Below are positions 26,858 through 34,616 of a stretch of DNA of 61,414 nucleotides, in pieces. The stretch comes from Bacteroidales bacterium (GTDB lineage Bacteria; Bacteroidota; Bacteroidia; Bacteroidales; P3): positions 1 through 61,414 of the forward strand of contig JAEEZY010000019.1 in NCBI GenBank assembly GCA_016292015.1, read 5' to 3'. The translations under genes and the position numbers were made by a program. The notes beneath the pieces were generated by a model, which saw nothing but the letters and a program-made list of their open reading frames with translations, did no database searches and was not told where the DNA came from. Each line of letters opens with the position of its first letter. Position 1 is the first letter of the stretch.

Positions 26858-28354
26858 TTATTTCACCTCCATTGCCTGCAGGAATCGTACACTGCTGTGG
26901 ATGTGCTTGTACATTATCTCGTCGATTTCCACAAACGGTACGGTCTTTCTCAATTCCGACACCATGTTCTCTATGAATGGGCTGCTCTTCAACCCTTCCT
27001 GATGACGGAAGTCAAGTGCCTGTGCTGCGTTGAACAGCTCTATGGCCAGCACTCTCTCCACGTTCTCCATCACCTTGTAGCATTTGGTTGCTGCGTTGGC
27101 TCCCATCGACACGAGGTCTTCCTGGTTCTGGCTCGACGGTATGCTGTCAACGCTGGCGGGTGTGCAGTACTGCTTTGTCTGGCTCACAATGGCGGCTGCG
27201 GCATACTGCGGAATCATGAATCCGCTGTTCAAACCGGGCTTCGCCACGAGGAAACTCGGCAGGCCGCGTTTGGCGTCTATGAGCTGGTAGCAACGGCGTT
27301 CGCTGATGCTTCCCAACTCGGCAACGGCTATGGCCAAAAAATCCAACACCATCGCCAACGGCTCGCCGTGGAAATGTCCTCCGCTTATCACCATATCCTC
27401 GTCGGGCAGCACTATGGGGTTGTCTGTCGTCGAGTTTATCTCCGTCTCAACCACACTTGCCACATAGCGTATCGTGTCTTTTGCTGCTCCATGCACCTGA
27501 GGGGCGCAGCGGAAGCTGTATGGATCTTGCACATGCTCTTTGTGCCTGCTTATTATCTCGCTGCCTTCGGTGTATTTGCGCACTGCAGCGGCTGTATCCA
27601 ACTGACCCTTGTGTGGACGCACCTTGTGTAGCGACTCGTAGAACGGCTCTATACGTCCGTCGAAAGCGTCGAGGCTCAATGCCAATATCATGTCTGCCTG
27701 CTTGCTGAGACGCTGTGCCTTCAGCAGGTTCCATATTGCATAGGCACTCATAAACTGTGTACCGTTGAGCAACGCCAGGCCTTCCTTGCTTTGCAGCGTG
27801 ATGGGCTTCCAGCCTTTCTCTATATACACGTTCGAAACATCGGTCTTCACTCCTTTGTAGTACACTTCGCCCATGCCAAGCACGCTGGGTAACATCAGGT
27901 TGGCCAAGGGGCAGAGGTCTCCGCTGGCTCCAAGCGACCCCTGCTGATAAACCACCGGCAGTATGTCGCTGTTGTAGCAGTCAACCAGTCGCTGTGCCGT
28001 CTCCAACTGCACTCCGCTGTATCCGAAACTGAAGTTCTGCACTTTCAGCAGCAGCATCAGTTTCACTATCTCTCTCGGCACTTCGTCGCCCACTCCGCAG
28101 GCGTGGCTCATCACCAGGTTTTTCTGCAGCTGGCTCAATTCCTCTTTGCTTATGCTTATGTTGCACAGCGAGCCGAATCCCGTCGTCACACCATAGATGG
28201 GCTCCTTCTGTGTCTCCATCTTGGCGTTAAGGTAATCGCGGCACTTGTTGATTCGGGCTATCGCATCCTCTCCGAGGGCGAGGTCCATCTTGTTGTTTAT
28301 GATTTCCTCAATTTTCTTGAGGGTAAGTCCTTCTGTTGAAATATAGTGAATCAT
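26858..28354 (-). CDS. Histidine/aromatic amino acid ammonia-lyase (HutH family)
   Basis: The 498-residue enzyme belongs to the MIO-dependent ammonia-lyases. Ala143-Ser144-Gly145 in GSLGASGDLCPLANL cyclises to the MIO cofactor. Ser83-His84 and Glu412 in SQNQED resemble histidine ammonia-lyases, where this glutamate contacts the substrate; tyrosine-specific relatives I recall have glutamine there. No other histidine-degradation gene is nearby. In Bacteroidota, homologues in aryl-polyene and flexirubin clusters make the aryl starter, so tyrosine remains possible given the lipid cluster at 4993-11821. Confidence 0.88.
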   Translation of the reverse strand: MIHYISTEGLTLKKIEEIINNKMDLALGEDAIARINKCRDYLNAKMETQKEPIYGVTTGFGSLCNISISKEELSQLQKNLVMSHACGVGDEVPREIVKLMLLLKVQNFSFGYSGVQLETAQRLVDCYNSDILPVVYQQGSLGASGDLCPLANLMLPSVLGMGEVYYKGVKTDVSNVYIEKGWKPITLQSKEGLALLNGTQFMSAYAIWNLLKAQRLSKQADMILALSLDAFDGRIEPFYESLHKVRPHKGQLDTAAAVRKYTEGSEIISRHKEHVQDPYSFRCAPQVHGAAKDTIRYVASVVETEINSTTDNPIVLPDEDMVISGGHFHGEPLAMVLDFLAIAVAELGSISERRCYQLIDAKRGLPSFLVAKPGLNSGFMIPQYAAAAIVSQTKQYCTPASVDSIPSSQNQEDLVSMGANAATKCYKVMENVERVLAIELFNAAQALDFRHQEGLKSSPFIENMVSELRKTVPFVEIDEIMYKHIHSSVRFLQAMEVK

Positions 28355-28418
28355 TCTTGAAAGGGTTGAATGTTGATATGTTGAGTGACCTGTGACCAGA
28401 TATTGGCTGCTGGCCTGT

Positions 28419-29246
28419 TTATTTTTCCAGCGCGGCCTCCACTCTCTTGGCTATGTCGTCGTCCACCAGTATGCGTCCGCAGTATTCGCACACTATCACC
28501 TTCTTGTGCATCTTGATTTCGGTCTGGCGCTGTGGCGGTATCTTGCTGAAACATCCGCCGCAGGCGTCTCTGTCGATAGGCACCACCGCCAATCCGTTGT
28601 GTGCCGCCTTGCGTATCCGCTTGTAGGCCGTCAGATAATGCTCTTCGATATACTGCTCCTGCTCTTTCGACTTCTTCATCAGGCGCTCTTCGTCCTTCTC
28701 GGTCTCTTTGATGATGTCGCCCAACTCGTCCTTCTTGGTCTGCAGGTCGGCGTTGCGGCCATCAAGCAGGTGCTTGGCGGCCTCGATGTGCTGTTTCAGT
28801 TCCGCTATCTTGGCGTTGGATTCCTTGTTGCGGCGCTCGCACAGCTGTATCTCAAGGTTCTGGAACTCCACCTCTTTGTTCAGCGACTCGTATTCGCGGT
28901 TGTTGCGCACGTTGTCCATCTTCTTCTCGTTGTCTTTCAGGATGGCTTCGTGCTCGGCTATCTCGTTCTTTCTGGTCGCTATTGCATTCTCCGTTTCCTT
29001 TATGTTGGTGTTCAGGTTGGCTATGCGGGTTTCCAGACCGGCAATCTCGTCCTCGAGGTCCTCTATGGCCTGCGGCAGCTCGCCACGAATAATCTTTATC
29101 TTGTCAATCTTCGAGTCAACTGACTGAAGGGTGTACAGAGCTATCAGCCTCTGTTCCACCTTCTCGTCGATGTCAAGCCTTATCACCTCTGTTGCAGGTG
29201 TGTTTTCCTTTACTGCCGACTTGCTTGTCGAAACTTTTTTTGCCAT
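28419..29246 (-). CDS. Coiled-coil protein with C4 zinc ribbon (CT398/CdsZ-like)
   Basis: The 275-residue product is a long antiparallel-type coiled coil (about residues 30-205), then a zinc ribbon with CGGC and CEYC near the C-terminus. This architecture is the zf-RING_7 family found across bacteria, whose chlamydial member CdsZ interacts with the secretion apparatus. In Bacteroidota it is usually next to the Nif3 gene, as here, 72 bp away. The cellular function is unsettled. Confidence 0.88.
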   Translation of the reverse strand: MAKKVSTSKSAVKENTPATEVIRLDIDEKVEQRLIALYTLQSVDSKIDKIKIIRGELPQAIEDLEDEIAGLETRIANLNTNIKETENAIATRKNEIAEHEAILKDNEKKMDNVRNNREYESLNKEVEFQNLEIQLCERRNKESNAKIAELKQHIEAAKHLLDGRNADLQTKKDELGDIIKETEKDEERLMKKSKEQEQYIEEHYLTAYKRIRKAAHNGLAVVPIDRDACGGCFSKIPPQRQTEIKMHKKVIVCEYCGRILVDDDIAKRVEAALEK

Positions 29247-29318
29247 TGTGTGTTGTTATATTAAAAGTTTATATATTGTTCCGTATTTATTAAAAAGCTA
29301 TATATTGTTGTAATGCAA

Positions 29319-30098
29319 TTATTTATACTCGGTATAACTTGTTCTTGCACTCGTAATTCGGCACGCAAAGGTATTAAATTTTTTCATAATATCATTGTAA
29401 ATCAACTCTTGTGCGAATTGTTCACTCTCGTAGTGCCCTATGTCGGCCACCCACACTAGCCCCACGGCCTTCTGATAGTCGTGGTATTTCACGTCTGCCG
29501 TCAGGTATATGTCAGCCCCGACCTCTGCCGCGTCGTCTATCATGAACGCCCCAGAGCCTCCGCACAGCGCCACTCGCCTCACTTTGCCGCTCATCTTCAC
29601 CGAGCACCGCACAGCCGTCAGCCCCAGGCGCTCTTTCACCATCTTCAGAAACTCATCCACATCCATCTCCTCCGCCAGCTCGCCCACAGCGCCGCCTCCC
29701 ATCCCCTCGTCGTCCATAGGGCGAAGCGTCCTCACGTTGCACAACCCCAGCTTCTCAGCCAGTATATAGCTCACGCCGCCTTTCAGGTTGTCCAGGTTCG
29801 TATGTGCAGAATAAACACAGATGTCGTTCTTTATCAGCCGTTCAAGCATGCGTGTCTGTTCAGTTCTCGGCACTAGGCTTTTCAGTCCTCCGAATATCAT
29901 AGGGTGGTGGCTCACTATCAGGTTGTATCCCCCCGCGATGGCCTCCTCTATAACCTCGCTCGTCACGTCCAGCGCCACCAGCACTCCCGTCAACTCTCTC
30001 TCGGCGTCGCCCACCTTGTGGCCAGCGTTGTCATACTCCTCTTGCAGCCGCAACGGATATATTGAATCCAAATAATCAATAACCACCTGTATCTGCAT
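29319..30098 (-). CDS. Nif3-like dinuclear metal centre protein
   Basis: The 259-residue product is a member of the YbgI/YqfO/Nif3 family. Metal-ligand segments are NLIVSHHPMIFGGLKSL, YSAHTNLDN and WVADIGHYESEQ. It is the short form without the inserted PII-like domain. The biochemical activity of the family is debated. It is next to the zinc-ribbon gene, a conserved pairing in Bacteroidota. Confidence 0.93.
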   Translation of the reverse strand: MQIQVVIDYLDSIYPLRLQEEYDNAGHKVGDAERELTGVLVALDVTSEVIEEAIAGGYNLIVSHHPMIFGGLKSLVPRTEQTRMLERLIKNDICVYSAHTNLDNLKGGVSYILAEKLGLCNVRTLRPMDDEGMGGGAVGELAEEMDVDEFLKMVKERLGLTAVRCSVKMSGKVRRVALCGGSGAFMIDDAAEVGADIYLTADVKYHDYQKAVGLVWVADIGHYESEQFAQELIYNDIMKKFNTFACRITSARTSYTEYK

Positions 30099-30142
30099 AA
30101 CTTAAAACTAATAACTGGAAACTTGAAACTTACAGCTTAAAA

Positions 30143-30751
30143 CTAAAACCTGAAACCTACGTTGAAACTTATGTAGTTGTTAAATGCTCCCTTGTTTGCC
30201 CGGAATATCCTGTAGGTTCCTTTCGACGGGTTGTCCATTATCGACACCATCGAGGCGTTGAACCTGAAGTTCACCCCCCAGTGCCCACCGAAGAAATACG
30301 ACACCTCTGCACACAGCGGCAGCCAGTCCATCCTCCGGTATGCCTTTGCAGCTTCGGGGTCATCCATCTTTGAGTCCTTCACCCTTGCTTTCGCCAGTAT
30401 TGCAGGCGCCACGCCTGCCGCCAGCCTCAGTTTTCCATCCAGGAAGCTGTAGCTCGCCATCACAGGCATCTCCACATACAGCAGGTTGGTCTTGATGTTG
30501 GTCGATGCCTTGTTCGCCCCCTTCTCCGTCACACCGAGCTCCACAATCATCCTCCAAGGCGACGCTATGTCTTTCCCCAGCGCAAACGACGTCTGCACCG
30601 CCCCGTGCATGCCGAAGTGCGTGTAGTGACCCGAATTGTCCCCGTCTATCTGGCTGAGGTTCATGCCCACGAATATGGCACCGTCAAACCTCTGCCCCGC
30701 CGCTGTGGCTACAATCAAACTCGCTATGAATGTCAATAAGATACGTTTCAT
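30143..30751 (-). CDS. Outer-membrane beta-barrel protein, PorT-like
   Basis: The start at 30749-30751 gives MKRILLTFIASLIVATAAGQ, a clear signal peptide. Upstream in-frame codons would add 29 charged residues before it and are unlikely. The 202-residue product alternates polar and hydrophobic residues, contains KTNLLYVEMPVMASYSF, and ends in VGFRF, a typical barrel terminus with phenylalanine. It resembles the small outer-membrane-beta-barrel proteins common in Bacteroidota. Ligand or partner is unknown. Confidence 0.8.
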   Translation of the reverse strand: MKRILLTFIASLIVATAAGQRFDGAIFVGMNLSQIDGDNSGHYTHFGMHGAVQTSFALGKDIASPWRMIVELGVTEKGANKASTNIKTNLLYVEMPVMASYSFLDGKLRLAAGVAPAILAKARVKDSKMDDPEAAKAYRRMDWLPLCAEVSYFFGGHWGVNFRFNASMVSIMDNPSKGTYRIFRANKGAFNNYISFNVGFRF

Positions 30752-31155
30752 CGCCAAATCCATACAACTAATTATTGTTAACGCTGCCCGCTCCCTTTTA
30801 TTGTGTCCGCTCCGTTTTTGCACTCCCCGCACCCTCAACTCCTCTATGCCGCTCCATGGTTGCTATCAAGGTTGGCCCGTTGTTGGCGTTCCGTTGGCCC
30901 AACACAATGCCACACCAAAGGAACACCAGAAGGGGACCAAAAGGGGACCAAAACCAATAAGTGTTATACTGTTGATTTGTAGGTGAATATAAATCTGTTT
31001 TTTGCCTTTTTTTGTGATGGCGAAAAAAAGTAAATATGCACAATGTCAAGTTTTTGCGTTTTCAAAGAAATGTTGCAGGTTCAATTTCCTCTTTTCCTTT
31101 TATATAATGTTGCGCTTTCAAGTTGAATCTCTCAACATCTTTTTTTTTTCAACTT
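30752..31155. other. Gap between the barrel gene and the tRNA promoter
   Basis: No supported gene. Short local duplications occur (AGGGGACCAAA twice near 30935-30950; GTTGGCCC-type words near 30870-30900), and the right part is AT-rich. Confidence 0.4.
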
Positions 31156-31188
31156 TTTGAGACATATCGAAAAAAATGTCTATCTTTG
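31156..31188 (+). promoter_or_regulatory. Promoter of tRNA-Ser
   Basis: A -33 element TTTG (31156-31159) and a -7 element TATCTTTG (31181-31188) are separated by 21 bp, a good match to the Bacteroidota primary sigma consensus. The tRNA starts 58 bp after the -7 box. Confidence 0.72.
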
Positions 31189-31246
31189 CATCCGTTTTCG
31201 AGACAGGGGAACACTAGATACAATCCCCTAAAGTGATGAAATACAC

Positions 31247-31334
31247 GGAGAGATGCCGGAGTGGTCGAACGGGGCGGTCTCGAAAACCGTTGACCTCTTT
31301 TTGGGGTCCAAGGGTTCGAATCCCTTTCTCTCCG
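31247..31334 (+). tRNA. tRNA-Ser(CGA)
   Basis: The 88-nt gene folds as a class II tRNA. The acceptor arms are GGAGAGA and TCTCTCC with discriminator G31334; the anticodon loop CTCGAAA carries CGA between GGT and ACC arms; there is a long variable arm (TTGACCTCTTTTTGGGGTCCA); and the T arm is AGGGTTCGAATCCCT. CCA is not encoded. Anticodon CGA reads UCG serine codons. Confidence 0.96.
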
Positions 31335-31338
31335 CTGA

Positions 31339-31368
31339 CCCCAACTGACATTGTCGGTTGGGGTTTTT
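31339..31368 (+). terminator. Terminator after tRNA-Ser
   Basis: CCCCAAC and GTTGGGG form the main stem, extended by GAC/GTC, with five T residues after it. It separates the tRNA from the peptidase gene that starts 24 bp later. Confidence 0.85.
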
Positions 31369-31392
31369 GATTAGATTAAACAACACCTTGAT

Positions 31393-33609
31393 ATGAAAAA
31401 AGCAATCCTGTTCGCTATTTTGACGACCGTCGCGTCCTCCCTTTTTGCCCAGGCAAAGGAAATAACCCTCGAGGACATCTGGCAGTATGGCACCTTCCGT
31501 GTCAACGGCATTCACAATATCCGCTCCATGAACGACGGCGAGCACTACACAGTCCTCTCTCGCTCTGGCATCGACTGCTATAGTTACGCCTCCGGTGAGA
31601 AGGAATCCACCATCCTCGAATTCTCTTCCCTCGCCGACATGCCCCCCGTCGAGGGTTACGAGTTCTCCGCCGACGAGCGTCTCATCCTTCTCGAATCCGA
31701 GTTCGAACCTATCTACCGCCACAGCGGTGTCTCCACCTACTATGTATATGATCGCGAAAAGGGCTCCGCTCGCTGCATCACCAACGGTGGCAAGCAACGT
31801 CTCACCACCTTCTCGCCCGACGGCACCAAGGTCGCCTACGTCCGCGACAACAACCTCTTCTGGATGGACCTCGCTTCTCTCGAGGAGCATGCCGTCACCT
31901 CCGACGGCAGCGCGAACCACATCATCAACGGTACCACCGACTGGGTCTATGAGGAGGAATTCGCCATCACCAAAGGTTTCGCCTGGAGCCCCGACTCCAA
32001 GAAGATCGCCTACCTCCGCTTCGACGAAAGCCACGTGCGTGAGTACAACATGCAGCTCTGGGGCGCACTCTACCCCGACGACTATCGCTACAAATACCCC
32101 AAGGCGGGCGAGGCCAACAGCATTGTGAGCCTCCGCATTTACAAACTCGAGAGCGGAAAAACCCAGTACGCTCAACTCGGTGGCAAAGAGAACGCTGTGG
32201 CCTCCGCCGCCTCCGAGTGGGAATACATCCCGCGCTTCCAGTGGGCCGACAAGGGCACCCTGGCCGTCATGCGCATGAACCGCCTCCAGAACCACATGCA
32301 GATTCTCACCTTCGACACCGACCAAGACGGCTGTGAGCCGGACAACCTCATTTACGAGGAACAGGACAATGCCTATGTCGATGTACCCGACACTTGGCAG
32401 TTCTTCTCCTTGGGCAATGGCAAGAACGCTCCGACGCAGATGCTCATCACCAGCGAACGCGACGGCTACCGGCACATCTATCTCTACGATATGGATGGCA
32501 AGCTGGTCAAACAGGTCACCTCCGGCGACTGGGAGGTCTGTGACGTGCCTGGCATCGACGTCAAGAACCGTCGCCTCTACTACACCAGCCGCGAGGACGG
32601 CGCCATCAACAAGAGCCTCTTCCTCATCGGTTTCGATGGCAAGGGCAAGCGTCGCCTCTCTGCCGCGGCCAACGGCACCTACAATGCATCGTTCAGCAAC
32701 GGCTGCAAATACTACATACAAATATGGAGCGATGCCCTTCACGCACCTGTCTATACCCTTCACAACGCCAAGGGTAAGCTTATCAAGACCCTCGAGGACA
32801 ACGCCTCTCTGCAGCAAAAGATGAAAGACTACGGTGCGCTCAACAAGTCTTTCTCATCCTTCACCACCTCCAACGGCACCGAGCTCAACTGCTACATGAT
32901 TACCCCTCAAGGCTTCGACCACAACCATAGCAAGCGCTACCCCGTCCTCATCTATGTCTATGGCGGTCCCGGCAACCAGCAGGTTTCCAACTCCTACGGC
33001 TACTCCGACTACTACTGGTACCACATGCTCGCCAGCAAGGGCTACGTTGTATTCTGCTTCGACGGCCGCGGTACTGGTGGTCGCGGCGCGGAGTTCAAGA
33101 AACAGACCTACCGCGATCTGGGTCACATGGAATGTGAAGATGCCATCGAGGCTGCCCGCTGGCTGGGCAAGCAGAGCTGGGTGGACAAAGACCGCATCGG
33201 CATCTGGGGTTGGAGCTTTGGCGGCTACCTCTCCTCCCTCGCCATCCTCAAAGGCAACGATGTGTTCAAGACCGCCATCGCCGTCGCCCCCGTCATCACC
33301 TGGCGATACTACGACAATATATACACCGAGCGCTTCCTCGCTCTGCCTAAAGACAACGCCAAGGGCTACGACGACAACTCGCCCCTCAACTTCGCCGACC
33401 GGCTCAAGGGCAACTATCTCCTCATTCACGGCACTGGCGACGACAATGTCCATGTACAGAATTCTATGGATATGATATCGGCTTTGGAGAAGGCGGGCAA
33501 GCAGTTCGAATTCCGTCTCTATCCCAACAAAAACCACTCCATCTATGGCGGAAACACTCGCTTGAACCTCTATCAACTGATGACGGATTACATTTTACGC
33601 AATCTCTAA
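31393..33609 (+). CDS. Dipeptidyl peptidase IV (S9B serine peptidase)
   Basis: The 738-residue enzyme removes X-Pro or X-Ala dipeptides from peptide N-termini. A signal peptide ends near residue 20 (SSLFAQ). A beta-propeller domain follows and includes TTDWVYEEEFAI, the glutamate pair that binds the substrate amino group. The C-terminal alpha/beta hydrolase domain has Ser608 in GWSFGGY, an aspartate at 683/684 in HGTGDDNVH and His715 in NKNHSIYGG. It is likely periplasmic or secreted and fits a peptide-fermenting lifestyle. It starts only 24 bp after the tRNA terminator, so its promoter must overlap the tRNA or rely on read-through. Confidence 0.96.
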   Translation: MKKAILFAILTTVASSLFAQAKEITLEDIWQYGTFRVNGIHNIRSMNDGEHYTVLSRSGIDCYSYASGEKESTILEFSSLADMPPVEGYEFSADERLILLESEFEPIYRHSGVSTYYVYDREKGSARCITNGGKQRLTTFSPDGTKVAYVRDNNLFWMDLASLEEHAVTSDGSANHIINGTTDWVYEEEFAITKGFAWSPDSKKIAYLRFDESHVREYNMQLWGALYPDDYRYKYPKAGEANSIVSLRIYKLESGKTQYAQLGGKENAVASAASEWEYIPRFQWADKGTLAVMRMNRLQNHMQILTFDTDQDGCEPDNLIYEEQDNAYVDVPDTWQFFSLGNGKNAPTQMLITSERDGYRHIYLYDMDGKLVKQVTSGDWEVCDVPGIDVKNRRLYYTSREDGAINKSLFLIGFDGKGKRRLSAAANGTYNASFSNGCKYYIQIWSDALHAPVYTLHNAKGKLIKTLEDNASLQQKMKDYGALNKSFSSFTTSNGTELNCYMITPQGFDHNHSKRYPVLIYVYGGPGNQQVSNSYGYSDYYWYHMLASKGYVVFCFDGRGTGGRGAEFKKQTYRDLGHMECEDAIEAARWLGKQSWVDKDRIGIWGWSFGGYLSSLAILKGNDVFKTAIAVAPVITWRYYDNIYTERFLALPKDNAKGYDDNSPLNFADRLKGNYLLIHGTGDDNVHVQNSMDMISALEKAGKQFEFRLYPNKNHSIYGGNTRLNLYQLMTDYILRNL

Positions 33610-33687
33610 ATAATTGTTTTATAGTGCGTTTTCACGCAGTTGTAAAAAATAGTTTGCGAAAAAGTACTCACATTGCGTTTTAATTTG

Positions 33688-33695
33688 TAACTTTG
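33688..33695 (+). promoter_or_regulatory. -7 box of the second barrel gene
   Basis: TAACTTTG matches TAnnTTTG and lies 46 bp before the start codon. No well-spaced -33 TTTG is seen. Confidence 0.45.
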
Positions 33696-33741
33696 CGGTT
33701 CATTACAAGCGGACTATACACACTTGAAACTGAATTTTTTG

Positions 33742-34524
33742 ATGAAGCGAATAATACTAACAGCGACACTGCTCCTTTTCGTCGGCCTTTCTGCCCAGGC
33801 TCAGTGGGCACGCTACGGATTCAGGGTTGGAGCCGGTGCATCTCATATATTTGACGACATCTCCTCCGTATCGCCGGTATTTGGCGGTGCCGCAGGAATA
33901 TTTGTCGATTACGGCTTTGAGAACGCCAAAATTGCATGGAACACCAACCTCTACCTCCAGTTCGGTGTCAACTTCCGTCGCAGTGGAGGCAATCTACAGG
34001 AGCTAATCAATGAGGACAACAACCTCACCATCCGCGAGTCGTACTATCATACCTACTATGCCCAGATTCCCATCCTTTTGGGATTCAAATACGAAATACC
34101 TGTCAAGCGTGCCGGCCATTACATCAACTTCATGTTCGGTCCGGCTTTCAGTGCCGGCCTGTTTGGCGAATACCGCAACCGTCAGATTTCGCCCTACAAC
34201 CCTCATGCCAACGCCAACTACGACAACTACACTGATGAGGACTATGCCGCCCGCAAGGCATTCAAGCATGTCCGCCGTTTCGATGCCGACGCCATCGTCG
34301 CCATTGGCTACCACTACCGTCAGTTCATGCTCGACTTCATCTTCGACTTCGGCTTCGTTCCTATTGCCCCCGAGGATGACGCCCTGCATATAATAGAACA
34401 GCAGGTCACCGGCGACGAAAAGATGGATGTGACTGTCCCCGGAGGCAACAACATGACCTACATGCTCTCCTTCGGCTACTACATCCCCATCCATGAGAAA
34501 GCACGCTATCGCGGCAGACGATAA
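33742..34524 (+). CDS. Outer-membrane beta-barrel protein, PorT family
   Basis: I chose ATG 33742, which gives MKRIILTATLLLFVGLSAQAQ, a signal peptide; a TTG six codons upstream adds nothing. The 260-residue product has alternating beta-strand patterns (WARYGFRVGAGASHIF, YYHTYYAQIPILLGFKYEI) of the PorT-like barrel family. The end LSFGYYIPIHEKARYRGRR is more basic than usual for an outer-membrane barrel. The role is unknown. Confidence 0.82.
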   Translation: MKRIILTATLLLFVGLSAQAQWARYGFRVGAGASHIFDDISSVSPVFGGAAGIFVDYGFENAKIAWNTNLYLQFGVNFRRSGGNLQELINEDNNLTIRESYYHTYYAQIPILLGFKYEIPVKRAGHYINFMFGPAFSAGLFGEYRNRQISPYNPHANANYDNYTDEDYAARKAFKHVRRFDADAIVAIGYHYRQFMLDFIFDFGFVPIAPEDDALHIIEQQVTGDEKMDVTVPGGNNMTYMLSFGYYIPIHEKARYRGRR

Positions 34525-34561
34525 GAAAGAAACACCGAAAAAAAGAAAAGGTAGATAATAT

Positions 34562-34616
34562 AAACGCTCCAGTGAAAGTAGTGCATGTTAGCCCTCATCA
34601 TTGGAGCGTTTTTCTT
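34562..34616 (+). terminator. Terminator between convergent barrel and priA genes
   Basis: AAACGCTCC and GGAGCGTTT form a 9-bp stem with an unusually long loop of about 32 nt and a T run (TTTTTCTTTT). It ends just at the priA stop codon. Confidence 0.7.

Noticed and set aside
31228..32817. A 529-codon open frame on the minus strand, overlapping the tRNA and DPP IV genes
   Set aside because: It is antisense to a clear, full-length S9B peptidase. Its protein is low-complexity in Val/Gly/Asp/Glu without any recognisable motif, as expected from the third-position bias of the sense gene.
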